Shown here piece by piece: positions 1 through 10,526 of a DNA stretch of 21,347 nt. Source of the DNA: Klebsormidium nitens (Eukaryota > Streptophyta > Klebsormidiophyceae > Klebsormidiales > Klebsormidiaceae). Position 1 is the first letter of the stretch. Every line of letters begins with the position of its first letter. The position numbers and the translations under genes were made by a program. The stretch covers positions 27,683 through 49,029 of the forward strand of contig DF237237.1 in assembly GCA_000708835.1 (NCBI GenBank), given 5' to 3'. The notes beneath the pieces were generated by a model. The model had not been told where the DNA came from. It saw only the letters and a list, made by a program, of their open reading frames with translations, and searched no databases.

Positions 1-470
1 TATAGAGAGGCCACGTCTCCCAGGCCCAGGGCCGGCCTGATTCTCATCAATGGCATGCAATCATGGTCCTTGCCAATGCCAATCCGCAGCCAATGGTAGT
101 CCTGGCTGGTCCGTAGAACCATTGCAGGCGACAGACTGCCCATGATCGCAAGGCTTCATCCGCAATCTGGTGCTGCACTCGGGTGCATGGTCAGTAGGCA
201 GTCGTCTTGCCTTGGGACAAGTTGACTTTAGATGACAGTGGCCGCCAAAGGACCGACTGGGGGGTGGAGTGCAGAGGTACAGCGCGTGACAGATTACCAC
301 GCAGTGGGTTTAAAGATCTTATCTAACAAGTAGAGAGCGGAGAGGTGAGCGCTAGCATTTAGGAATTTTGACCCGTTTGTAGACACCCAAGCACCGTAAG
401 AGTCAAGCTGAACAAAGTTTTGTGATTGGGTTCCATATGTCACGTTAGACAGTGACCGTCGTGAGAGCAG
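1..470. other. No gene recognised at left edge
   Basis: No open frame here shows a recognisable domain or phase-compatible exon pair. The longest frames are short and look like chance. I see no RNA gene or repeat. Any gene extending from left of the window cannot be judged. Confidence 0.5.
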
Positions 471-527
471 ACCAGCTAGGAAGGTTGATCAAGACTTGAA
501 CATGGGCAATGCATCTTATGTGGCAGC

Positions 528-960
528 TCATGCGACCGGGGCAGGCCAGCATTGCAGCAGGCAGTGCACCCACTCCCTGACTTGCTGGTGCACCTCATCG
601 GCGACATCAGCGGTGTAGTCCCAGCCCCTGTGACTCCGAAGCTAGCGTCGGTGTTGGCGAGCTGCCAGGCTGCAGTGTCCCCCCCTGGGCTGCGCGCTGA
701 TAGTGTGCCTGGATGCATTCTGCAGGTCTCGTTGCTGGCATGGCTCAGTCCGATGCCCAAGACCCCAACTTTCCGTACGTGCACTTGTGGGTGAGGGTCA
801 AGAAGCCAGCTCCAGCAACTTTTCCTATAAGTTACAGAAGGAAAGGTTCTGTTGGTTGACATGTTCAGCTGGATTGACAAAAGTCCCTCATTGATGCACC
901 TTGTGGAGCCAAGGCGGGCCAAAGTCAGATTCTGAAGAAAGAATGACAAACTTGTAAAGG
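528..960 (-). other. Possible 3' exons of an unidentified minus-strand gene
   Basis: Exon-like pieces are visible on the minus strand, but they allow two incompatible readings. In the first, an exon at about 780-830 (reading GAGFLTLTHKC) ends at a GTACGG donor. It joins in phase to an acceptor near 629, giving GWDYTADVADEVHQQ and then VREWVHCLLQCWPAP, with a stop at 528-530. In the second, a piece at about 890-921 (SDFGPPWLHK), with a pyrimidine-rich acceptor, joins in phase 0 to EKLLELAS and a stop near 803. The first reading has the better sequence character: a helical, Trp-containing tail with high GC at third positions. A plus-strand frame at 552-794 is also open and cannot be excluded. 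The product is not recognised, and no start or complete gene could be built. Confidence 0.33.
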
Positions 961-1012
961 TTTCTGTTTCGAGAGAAGGCGCTGTTTGTTAGTCTCACCA
1001 ATCGGTTTTTGT

Positions 1013-1047
1013 TAGCGGTGGGCTTTCAATATGAAAGCCCACCGCTA
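1013..1047. repeat. Perfect 16-bp inverted repeat with 3-base loop
   Basis: The left arm 1013-1028 (TAGCGGTGGGCTTTCA) is the exact reverse complement of 1032-1047, leaving only ATA between them. Pairing stops at once on both outer sides. It lies 46 bases before the proposed cupin start codon, so in the transcript it would be a very stable 5'-UTR hairpin if transcription starts upstream. It could instead be a promoter cruciform or a fragment of a small inverted-repeat element. What is seen is the perfect symmetry; any function is inference. Confidence 0.9.
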
Positions 1048-1092
1048 TGTTGACGATGTTAGTGGTCTATACGAAAGGAGACAAAAACAGGC

Positions 1093-1970
1093 ATGCTGCA
1101 GGTGCGTACTACTAAACGGGCCCCTCTCGATAATGCAAGGTGTCTGCGGATGGTGAGACGCACCTGCAGGAGTGCACATTCCAGAACTTCGAGAAGAAGA
1201 CATATGCTGCGGGCACCGACCCCCAGTTCACGCTGACTGCGCCTTCCCCCACCAAGGTGGTGCTCACCGAGCTGGTGCCGCACACGCAGCAGGAGTGGCA
1301 CGCAGCCCCCGCGGTGCAGATGGTCACGTGCACCGCCGGCAGCTGGTGAGTGGTGCGCACCGCCCCCGGCGCAAGCCCCACCACAAGCTGCACAACCGAT
1401 GGAGGTGGGGCACGAACTTTAGACATCAAGGTGTCGATCCTGGCGGGTGGCTCCGTCTCTGTGATGCAGGAAGAAGCAGGCCGCCTACACTTTCTTTCCA
1501 GATCATGCGGAGTCGACTTCATGCAGAGTCGACTCAAGACATATTCGCTCATGTGTCGCACTTGTTGATATTGGTCAACGAGCGAAAGCGGGAAGACAAC
1601 GTAGAACGTGTTGTAATATTTCTGAAAACGATCATATATACGTCAGAAAGGCATGCACGGCATGAAAGTCCAATTGCCTGAAGGAACTCCAAGACAGATG
1701 AGTGATGCTGCCTTTGCAAAACGAGCCCGGATTTATTGTACAGCTTAGTTGACTTCCATTACGGTTGCCAACCACAGGTATGTGAAAACAAGTGACGGGA
1801 CACGGCGGGAGTTCAAAGTGGGCGATATACTTTTCCAGGACAACACTAAGGAATCCCCGGCTGCAAAGGAGCCCCACCATTTCTCGGGGACTGTGGGAGA
1901 GGGGCCTTGCCAGCAAGTTATCGTACAAATGTCAAGAACGCCAGAGGTAGACAATCCAGGGCCTCTTTAG
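1093..1970 (+). CDS. Small cupin-fold protein, spliced
   Basis: Two exons are firm. One ends at 1345 at a GTGAGT donor, and the other runs 1778-1970 after a CACAG acceptor, with stop TAG at 1968-1970. The join completes a Trp codon (TG|G) and gives TCTAGSWYVKTSDGTRREF, a classic beta-turn-beta of a single-domain cupin. Before it comes TELVPHTQQEWHAAP (His51, Trp56, His57) and after it the FKVGDILFQDNT strand, as in RmlC-like cupins. The 5' end is less certain. I propose ATG at 1093, a 9-base first exon (M-L-Q), a 38-base intron 1102-1139 (GTGCGT donor, TACTAAAC branch-like site, AAG acceptor), then exon 1140-1345. This gives 135 aa. In-frame stops upstream limit alternatives, though a more distant first exon is possible. 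The canonical cupin His-x-His metal motif is not obvious, so metal binding and substrate are unknown. No targeting signal is seen. Confidence 0.75.
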
Positions 1971-3467
1971 CATACAGTGTGGCAATAGGGCCTCAAGAAG
2001 CTGGCCTTTCACACTCTGCCATTGTTGAGTTCGATGGAAATGCCAGTTCGCATGCCAGGTGTCCTTTTCAACAGAAAGCTCGAAAAGCTTGGTCAAATTT
2101 TGAGCATTTGGGATCTTCAAGGCCTGAGTTAGCCGGATTAAGCTGGCAACACAAGCTCCCATAATCTGGCAGTCTGCAAGAAGGTGTATCTTATACTTGC
2201 ATTATATGTGAAATATCGACCATATCCAATTGTCCGCAGGATGTACCGTAGTCCAAGGTGACGGTTCCGAAAATCTGTATCTTAATGATGGTGTTCAACA
2301 ACTTGACTGCAAAAGCGGAAATTTCGGATGCCTGTAGATTAAATCCATGCATCTGTTCGTAATAATCAATATTCTTTGATGGGCCAGAGCTTGGGGAGCA
2401 TGTCTACAGCTTTACCATCAATAGCACATTGATGTGAAAATGCGCACTGGCTTGCAATACGTGACCACCTGGCATATGGCATGTGCAGATCTCGAATGCA
2501 GGCATGACGATCGCGCGTCCGCTCGAATGCAATTCATGCATGGGCGGCCTCAATATCTCCGAGCTGGCTGTTATATGACCGCGTATATATATATCCGGTA
2601 CCATAAGCTAGTTCCTGAATGCATGCATATGGCGATTGGATGAGCCCATCATTATCCTGGCCCGCGCGCGGCCTACTAAGCGCGCCAACCCCATGTCTGC
2701 AGACGGCTGATCATATATTAGCATATATATTCCTGCCCCCAATGACCCGGCTCAGTTCATATCACATACATCACATGAGTAATATACGTCGACGCCGCTC
2801 ATGCATATGGATTGCTAGCTGAACGCGCGGATATATACATACCGTAGCTAGACGACTGTGTCATGGTGCCCTAGAGCCCGGCAACATGTACAAACATGCA
2901 TGAGCGTGACACCGCGAAGTACTTCAGATGAAGCAAGCCGAGCAACAGCTTTACAGGCTAGCTGATTGTGCGGCCAGATTGACGATGAGTCTTTCACCAC
3001 ACATGTGACAATCCATGCATGTCGGAAGCCACACGAACACTCCTAAAAGCCTCTGCACTGACCTAGTTGTTAGCTAATTTCAATTCAGCTCGATTTGCAT
3101 GTCGCTGGTGTCAAACTTGTGCTCCGCTTTTCAAATCATGCTCATCATTTCCGCCAGCTCAGCAGCCTCAGTGAGCTGCCAGTCCAGCAGCCTCAACGAG
3201 CTGCCGGTTTAAGCGACCTACTGGACTTTTTGGGGGATCCGACATCTACTAATCTACAATATACATCGAGCATTTATCCTATCAACCACAATACAAGTAC
3301 GATTCTCTCAAACTACGATAAGTTCCTTCGACATTAAGAAGTTGAGGTTCTCCAACAACTAAGGATTGTTGTAACCGCGACGAATGGGGCCAGCCTTGAT
3401 GTTCCAAATACTTGGCGCCTTAGGCTCCATCATGGGGGCTCTTCTACCTTGTCGTCTCTGGCTCTTC
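1971..3467. other. Intergenic, AT-richer, palindrome-rich stretch
   Basis: No phase-consistent exons were found. From about 2430 to 3020 the sequence is dense in self-complementary words: CATATG, ATGCAT, GCATGC, TATATA, and CATGCATG-type runs near 2537, 2620, 2804, 2897 and 3015. This region probably holds the 3' flanks of the converging cupin gene (plus) and the gene ending at 3468 (minus). No transposase frame or terminal repeats are visible. Confidence 0.55.
3160..3209. repeat. Tandem duplication of a 25-base unit
   Basis: Units 3160-3184 and 3185-3209 both begin CAGCAGCCTCA and share GAGCTGCC. They match at about 21 of 25 positions. The repeat lies downstream of the stop of the gene at 3468-5508, possibly in its 3' UTR. 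No function is inferred. Confidence 0.8.
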
Positions 3468-5508
3468 TCATCGAAATGTCGGGCCGACTTCCCCCCAGCG
3501 CACCACGATGCGCTCGATGGCATCCAGCGAGAGGCGGTGCTCCACCTGCATGCACGCAGCCCTCAATTGTGTTAGTGTTGCGGGGGCGACTTCTTTACAC
3601 ATTTTTACCTCACACATGGCGCACTAGGGCAGCGAAGGCAAGTTCACAGAGAATTACCATTTCGCATTAGCTGATCCATAGATACTCACGGAGCAACATC
3701 AACCTTTGACATAAGTGAATTGTGGCCCTGACCCAAATCCGTACGACCACCCTAAAACCAGAGTCTCTCTTCGCTGCATACCGATTCTGAATCTGGTGTC
3801 GCTTCCTCCGCCCTTATCGTTCTCACTCGTTGCACGGCGATGCAACCAACAGGCCCCGCACACCCCCCGCACTCAGAGACAGGCCAGCAGCGGCTGGGCA
3901 GTGCATGGTCACCTCAGGCAGGCCCGGTAGAAGAGTGCCTTACCAGCTCCTTGTGGGCAGACCGGAAACGGCTGCAGAACTTGTTGGCATCCTCTTTAGG
4001 TAACTGCAAGCACAGGAAGCCGTTGCTATTCGTTGGCAGCCGGGCGCTTGCAAAATTACCAGCACACTGGTCGCCCTGATTGAAAGCTTCACAATTAGAG
4101 GCATGAGATTGTTGGTAATATGGGGGCTGTCAATGTCATTTTCAGGTTCCCGAAACCTCAGGCCACCAGGCGGACCATGTGCAAGTGCGACAGTCACATG
4201 GGCTCACCTGCTGGGCCACCACCTCCTCCAAGCGCTCCCAGAACGACCGAGCTGGACAAGGGCAGCCATAGTCTGAGGTCAACCACCAGCAACAAGGCGG
4301 GCCACCTCTCTTGCATTCAGAATTGTGTTGCTTGGCAATGCCCAGTCCCCTCCTTTCGCAGTTTGAATGACTGCAAGGCCGTTCTGCTTGAGCCGAGAGT
4401 TAATGTGTTGAGATGGCCATCCACAAGTCCTGTGACAGCATGCTGATGGGGCTTTCCCCTTTTACCAGCCACGGCCGGCCCTTCTACAGCAGGGCTACTT
4501 TCGCTGCCGAGGCAGCACTGGGCTCACCCTGCGGTCTGGATGCCGTGCCCACAGGCGCTACCCTCGCGCGCGTCTGTGCGCTGCCCGTCACCTTCTCAGC
4601 CAACTCCCCAGCCGCAGCCGACAGAGCTTTCCTCTCCGAGTGGCGCTCACTATCCTCCAATAGTTGGTGTTGTACTTTCCCGGAAACACAGGAGCTGGGC
4701 GCCTCCGTGGTGGCTGCCAGCATTGTGTCAGGGGCCTGCCAGAGCGGAAGCTGCGCTGATTAGCAGAACATCAAAGGGGCAGAGCAGGACAGAGTGGCAG
4801 AACGCCTGATGCAGCGAAGTGCCAGGAAACAACGCAGCGCTTTGGCAGCATCTGCAGCATCCGTACAAGCATGACACCATATGGCAGCCAACTACAGAGG
4901 ACGTGACAACAACTGCAATGCATGACAGCCCCCATGATGTGACCCAACCTTGTAGTCCTTATCCCGGACTCTTGGAAACTTCTTCAGCGCTTCTTGAAAC
5001 TCCTCCCTCTCCATGTTGTGGTTCTGGCCACAGACTCCGTTCAGAAGCTTTGGGTATAGCGATCGGCCTTTGCCCCTGGCAGTGGTAGGTTGACATCAGC
5101 ACCCTTCCTTCCGGTTCGCCTGCAGGACTGCATAGGCAGCCGGATCAGCCTTCACACTGCACAGGAGGCAGGAGGCAGGAGGCGCGCCGCGCAACCCCCC
5201 TGGGCCCTGGGCCCCTTCACTGTTCAACAGGGATGTTTCAAGCTCAGGTTGAGTTGAACCACCAGCTGGGCTGGGTTTTAAAATGGGTTCCGTAAAGCCC
5301 GGCCGGTCAATAAAACTGTCGATGGGAATGACATTTTGAAGAAACGGTACACTGACGGGTTTAGTCTGGTAAAGCCGCAAACAATACCGGCTCTCTGTCC
5401 TACGGTAGACGTTTCTTGCAGTACAGCCTGTGTCGGTTACTGGTAACTACAAATAGACCTGACCGTTCTTGCCGATCCATACAATGTACGATCAAGGCCG
5501 GTCAGCAT
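3468..5508 (-). CDS. Unrecognised small multi-exon protein (about 190-211 aa)
   Basis: I assembled this from minus-strand exons whose phases agree: 5508-5459 (ATG start, MLTGLDRTLYGSARTV), optional 5156-5103 (VKADPAAYAVLQANRKE), 5075-4949 (GKGRSLYPKLLNGVCGQ and EREEFQEALKKFPRVRDKDY), 4735- or 4750-4528 (Ser/Ala-rich, with helical QHQLLEDSERHSERKALS), 4251-4208 (RSFWERLEEVVAQQ), 4003-3944 (LPKEDANKFCSRFRSAHKEL) and 3545-3468 (VEHRLSLDAIERIVVRWGEV, stop 3468-3470). The last four exons have good GTGAGC, GTAAGG and CAG signals and are the most secure. The first exon and its weak GTCTAT donor are tentative. The product is charged and mostly helical, without transmembrane segments or a signal peptide, and the C-terminal 60 residues look like a coiled helical module. 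I do not recognise the family. It is divergent from the eIF2B-gamma gene and may share its promoter. Confidence 0.62.
5163..5184. repeat. Short GGAGGCA tandem repeat
   Basis: Three consecutive copies of a 7-base AGGAGGC unit lie in what is probably an intron of the minus-strand gene. On the minus strand they form the pyrimidine-rich GCCTCCT tract that leads into the acceptor at 5157, so the repeat may simply be that exon's polypyrimidine tract. Confidence 0.7.
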
Positions 5509-5791
5509 GATGACAGTCACACAGGTGACAGACCTCAGAGTCAGATCGAGTCAGAGATCAAGAAAGAGCTTGCATTGAAGCTGGCCAGCTGATCAAGGAG
5601 TCACAACTTGAAGGACCTATCATTTCTTTGTAATTTGTACTCGGACTCCTGCGCGTATCTTCTTACGCACTGTTCCGGAACAGGATTGATAGCCACCGAA
5701 ACGTTGTAAAGACTTGCTTTGTGCACAGCGGGGGCATACTGGTGCCATGCCTGGGGTGGCCAGCTTTTCCGGGCGGGGGGGCCATGGCCCA
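5509..5791. promoter_or_regulatory. Divergent promoter region
   Basis: This 240-280 base spacer separates the proposed start of the minus-strand gene (5508) from the plus-strand eIF2B-gamma start (5747 or 5792). Both genes must initiate within or near it, so it is a compact bidirectional promoter if the minus-strand first exon is right. I see no clear TATA box. Confidence 0.45.
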
Positions 5792-8700
5792 ATGGACTTT
5801 GATGCGGTGGTGCTTGCCGGGGGCCTCTCCAAGCAGCTCTATCCTCTGGTTTCTAAGGTGAGCTGGGGCGCCAAGCCGCTCAACCCAGATGGTTGCCTGA
5901 CTTGCGGACTGGCGTTTCAGTATGGTGGTAGCCGCGCATCCGACAGCCCATCTTTCCTTGCTCTTTTGTCTGCCACTGCCTCCTTCCATGATCTGCACTA
6001 CCCTGGCCGCCAGCTTGTTGCTGTTCTTTGCTGCGCCCAGCATTCGTGTTTGTCCCGCTGCGACATCGATGGGCAGCGCGCTCGCCGGCTCCTGCATGTT
6101 TGTCCCGCCTGCCCCTCAGTGTGGCCAGGTGGCGGGGGTGGCGTGCAGGAGTTGCCCAAGGCGCTGCTGCCGGTGGGCAACAAGCCGGTGCTGTCGTACA
6201 CGCTCGAGATGCTGGAGGCCAACAACCTGACGCACCCGCACGTTGTGAGCACCACCACCCTACCACCTCGCTCGCATCAGCTGTGGCCTCTGCACTACTC
6301 TCTGCGCCGAGTCAGTCAGCCTTCACAAATCAAGCGGCCCGCGCTCTCTGACGTGGTTGGTTCCGCTTATCCGTGGCGCTGTGTGCCCCGTGTGTGCTGT
6401 TGCTGCTCCCCTGCTTGCGGTGGCCCCCAGGCGAATGCCCCTTGCGCAGGTGGTGGCGGGCGAGGAGGCCGCCAGCCGCGTGCGCGCCTGGATCAGCGAC
6501 GCCTTCCAGGACCGGCTGACTGCTAGGGTACGTGCAACTGCGCAGGAAAGGGTGCTGAATAGGGGGGCCCAGTAGAGGATGGGGGGCCCCTGCCGTTGCT
6601 GCGTGCTGCTGTGTCCATCACAGAAACCTATTAGATTCGACTTTTTTGGGCAAGCATGACCCTGGTGCTTGGCTGCCGCAGCGTTTGGCCCCCTTCTCTT
6701 CAGGGCGGCATGCGCAGGTGCACGGGAACGATCCAGTTGCGGCAGCACAGCAGGCCCCACCTGCAGGCGGTCTGGGCCACACTGCATGAGCCAAAGAAGT
6801 TGCTGGTCTGACACCAAGCGAGGCACAGCTTTTGGGCTGCAGGCCGTGTAGATCTCACGAGAGAAGCGGCCTCGTAGACACTAAGGGGAGCAGAGGCGCG
6901 GCTCTTCCAGGTTGATTGCCTCCCTGTTGCCTCACTGCGGGTGACTGCCCTGTGACTCGCGTGTTGCTGCCCTGCTGTGCCAGGTGACGGCGGTGCCAGA
7001 GGATTCGGGGACGGCGGAGGCGCTGCGTGCGGTGGCGCACCAGATTCGGGCCAAAGATTTCATTGTGAGGGCGCCCACCCTGGATATCGTCCTGCCAATG
7101 AGGCTTTGCCTTTGCTCAAGATTCGCCCGTTCATCCTCGAACAGGCGGGCGCCTCCCCCCTGCTGGGGCGCCTCCCCCTCTCCCCCTGCCTCCCAACCTC
7201 TCCCCGTTGCTGGCAGGTTCTGAGCGGCGACCTGGTGTGTGACGTGGCGCTCGGGGCAGTGGCGGCTGCGCACTGCCGCAGCACGGCGGCCGCGACCGCC
7301 CTGCTGTGCTCCCAGCCCAACAGCAGCTTTGCGGCGGAGAGCAAGGACAAGGGCAAGGCCACCACGGCCCCGCCCGTGGACTACATCGGCCTCACCACCG
7401 ACGGCAGCAGCCTGCTCTTCTGCGCCTCAGGTACGCCCACTGCAGTCCAGCCCACTGTGGCCACCTGGGGCCTCTTCGATGCCCCGAGAAGATGCGCCCG
7501 TGCCCGCCCCACGTCGTGCCACCATCCCTGCCTCGTCTTCGCCCTTGGCTGAGCGGTGTGGTGGGGCTGGTGCAGCGGCGGACGTGGAGCACGAGCTGCG
7601 CATCCGGCGCTCCATCCTGCGCGCAGCCGGCCAGGTCAGGCCCCGCCCTCCGCTGGCCCCACGCCAGGAGGGCTCTCGCTGAACGGCGATTATGCTGCGC
7701 GGCCAGATGTACCTGCCTCGAGGAACCACTGAAGTATATGAGCACGTTTGATATGGATTGGTGGATTGTCTCTTAAGCATGGGTTACCAAAATCGTTGCC
7801 TTTGCTTGGCAAATGATTGGCAGTCTTTCCAGACCTCCCGTTGTGTAGTGCACCTCTGTAGAGAGGCATGCACTGGCCTGTGCGAGGAGCGTGGGGCCGG
7901 CTGCTCGAGCCGCGCTTGTGCAACTCGTGCTCGCCTTCGTTGTAACGTTTGTCCCTGCGTGGCATCCTTGTACAGATGGTGTTGCGAACCGATCTGATGG
8001 ACACCCACCTCTACGTCTTCAACAGGTGGGAAGTTGCTTCGCCGTCCAGGATTGAGGACGAGATGCGTTTCCATGCTGCCTCAGGTGAACTGTTTTGAGC
8101 CCTGGGCCAATCATGCTGTCGGAACGTTTCCTTAAACTCCTCGTTTGTGGCCCGTGCGCGGAGCTCTCGCTACCCGTGCGGTTGCTGCGGTGCGCGTAGG
8201 GTGGTCCTGGACGTGCTGGAGGCGCAGCCCGGCATCGCCAGCGTCAAGCGCGACCTGCTGCCGTACCTCGTGCGCACCCAGGTACGACAACACACGCGCA
8301 CCCCCCACTGCCGGGGCTCCCAAGCCAAGGTCAACGCAGCAGAGGGCCACTTACTCTTGACTGTGACTGAACTTGTTTTCTTCACACAAACTGCTGGTCT
8401 ACTGCTTTTTATTACACAGCAGAATAGAATCAACTGTTAGAGTTGAGATGGTTATCCAAGCGATTGTAATGCTGCTACATTGAGATCATGTTCTCGGAGT
8501 GTCCACAGCAGGCCACTCGTCAAAGGCCTCGTTCGCGAATATGGGCTGTCGACAGCCATCAGATGCATCGAAGCTGCCAGTGGGGCGTTGAAAAGAGGAG
8601 ATACACGAGACTTGAACTTTAGAACCCGAACCTCTTATAAATTGAGGGCGCTTACAGCAGTCACGTCCATAAGGTATTTTCACGTACAGGTTCTGGTAAT

Positions 8701-10526
8701 ATAGAAATGCTTGGAGCAAAATGACTGTCTAAACCTGCCTTCTTTGCATCTCTTCGTACTTGAATCCGACCTTGATCACGGAAAGGGACAAGTCGCTTCA
8801 TAAAAGCGCTTCATAAAAGTCGCTTCATGTCGACGTGTGGCTGACGGCTTGCCTGTGGCGTCATTGGGAGGGCGCCCTTCGTTTCGTCACGTTAGTTTCG
8901 TCGCCTCCTTGCCAGACCAGTGTCTGACGCTGGAAGGTATGTTGAATGCACCGTGAATCTCAGCTTCCGGGGCCTCCTTGCCGCAGCTGTCGCCCCTGCC
9001 CTCGTCAGTGACGGGCCCGTCGTCGGGCCCCGATGACGCGGTGTCGCGGGAGGACTCAAGCGGCAGCGCGGCGGGCCCGGTGGCCAGCCCGTCGCTGGTG
9101 GAGGCGCTGTCGCACCCGGCGAGGCGCGGCCTGGCGGGCGCGGTGCGGCGGTGCGGGGTGTACCTCGCGGGGCCCGACAAGTTCTGCAACCGCCTCAACA
9201 GCCTGCAGCAGTACATCGAGGTCAACCGCGAGGTCAGCCGCCCAGCGCGCACTGCCCAGCGGTGACCAGCTGCCGCTGAGCGGTTGCACAAAGCAAGTGG
9301 CTGGCTCCCAAGAAACCAACAGAGGCGTCTCTCGGGGCCACCGTTGAGACTCTTCGACTCGATCCGTCTGCAACCGCGCGGCTTTGCACACTACTGAAAG
9401 TCCTGGTCGCTGAATAGCTCTTTGGACAAGGGGCGTGCTTTAAGTCCAACGTTTTTGCCGATTGATACAGCGGGCTGTCTCGGTCCGCCCAGATACTCCT
9501 GGTGCTGCTGTGCGAGGCTGCCCCCCTCTGCTCCGGCCCCCGCTTTCGTGCGCGGCATGTCTCGGTCCGCCCTCAGCGGCGTGCGTGGGTGCGTGGTGCA
9601 GGTGGCGGGGGACGCGGTGCACCTCACGGGCTTCCCGGTGTCGTCCTTCAACAACGTGGTCCACCCCTCCGTCGAGATCGGCAGCAAGACCACGGTGAGG
9701 CCGCGCCTCTCCACCCCTCCGCTCGCCTTTCCGCCCAACCTGCGCCGCGTGCTGCTTGTGGCGGCTGGGCCTCATGCCCGGGCTGGCACCTTGGCAGCTT
9801 GCGCTGAGCAGGGGTGGGCGCGCGCGCGTGTGCAGGTGGGCGCGCAGTGCGTGCTGGGGGAGGGGGTCCGCCTGGGCGACAAGTGCAGCGTGAAGCGGTC
9901 CGTGCTGGGCAAGAACTGCCGCATCGGGGCCAACGTCAAGGTACGGCCGCTCCCCCGCCGCTACACGCCCTGTTCAACACCCTGGCAGGAGCTGTGGCGC
10001 TCTTCCGCTGTTCAATCGATAAATAATAGAGTCTGCTATACATTTTGCAAACCTGCGAGTCTCTGATTGCGGTCCGCGTGCTTTTACCGCGTGTGGTTGG
10101 TGTGCTTGTGTCCGGCCTGTCAGAGCGCGGTTGGCGAGCGTCATGAGGCGTGAGCTTGATTTGGTTGACGTGCGTGCGTGCAGATCATCAACAGCGTGCT
10201 CATGGCGGGCTGCGTGGTGGAGGACGGGTGCCACGTGCAGAACTCGGTGGTCAGCGCGGGCGGCCACCTACAGGAGCGCGCCTCCCTCAAGGACTGCTAC
10301 GTGAGCCGCCCCCGCCCTGCACCCACTGCTTCGAATCGCCGAACCCTGTGCACTTGGTTCCAACCAGCGGTGTGTTGCATGGGGGAGTGCGGCGACGAGG
10401 CCGGGCTGCGCTGTCCGCGGTCAACCCCTTCGCTGCTGACCGCCCCTGGCTGTGCAGGTGGGGGCTGCGTACACGGTGGGCACCGGAGAGGAGCACCGCG
10501 GCGAGTCGCTGGCCAAGAAACAATGA
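5792..10526 (+). CDS. EIF2B3: Translation initiation factor eIF2B subunit gamma
   Basis: Thirteen exons, all phase-consistent: 5792-5857, 6149-6244, 6450-6527, 6984-7064, 7217-7430, 7576-7634, 7976-8025, 8200-8281, 8987-9232, 9602-9694, 9836-9940, 10184-10300 and 10458-10526 (stop TGA). The product is 451 aa, matching the roughly 450-aa family length. Residues 1-54 form the nucleotidyltransferase-like start (MDFDAVVLAGG, then ELPKALLPVGNKPVLSYTLE), with the VLSGDLVCD strand at about 108-116. Residues 199-242 (MVLRTDLMDTHLYVFNR, then SVKRDLLPYLVRTQ) are typical of eIF2B-gamma. A Ser/Pro/Gly-rich insert occupies about 243-280. The C-terminal left-handed beta-helix (about 330-440) shows hexapeptide repeats such as VHPSVEIGSKTT and VLGKNCRIGANVK. 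Family role: with the epsilon subunit it forms the catalytic subcomplex for GDP/GTP exchange on eIF2 in the cytosol. An in-frame upstream ATG at 5747 would add 15 residues; 5792 is preferred because the family begins close to this strand. Confidence 0.96.
8282..8986 (+). other. Long intron 8 of EIF2B3
   Basis: This 705-base intron is the longest in the gene. The donor is GTACGA after CAG and the acceptor is GCCGCAG. Exons on both sides keep frame. It contains the CGCTTCATAAAA repeat cluster at 8792-8828 and no credible embedded gene. Confidence 0.85.
8792..8828. repeat. Triplicated 13-14 base CGCTTCATAAAA unit
   Basis: Two complete copies of (GT)CGCTTCATAAAA at 8792-8805 and 8806-8818 are followed by a partial copy, GTCGCTTCAT, at 8819-8828. 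The cluster lies inside EIF2B3 intron 8. It looks like a simple local tandem expansion. Confidence 0.85.

Noticed and set aside
5714-6526. 270-codon continuous plus-strand frame as one exon of EIF2B3
   Set aside because: Only parts match eIF2B-gamma. The family sequence runs smoothly when 5858-6148 and 6245-6449 are removed as GT/AG introns.
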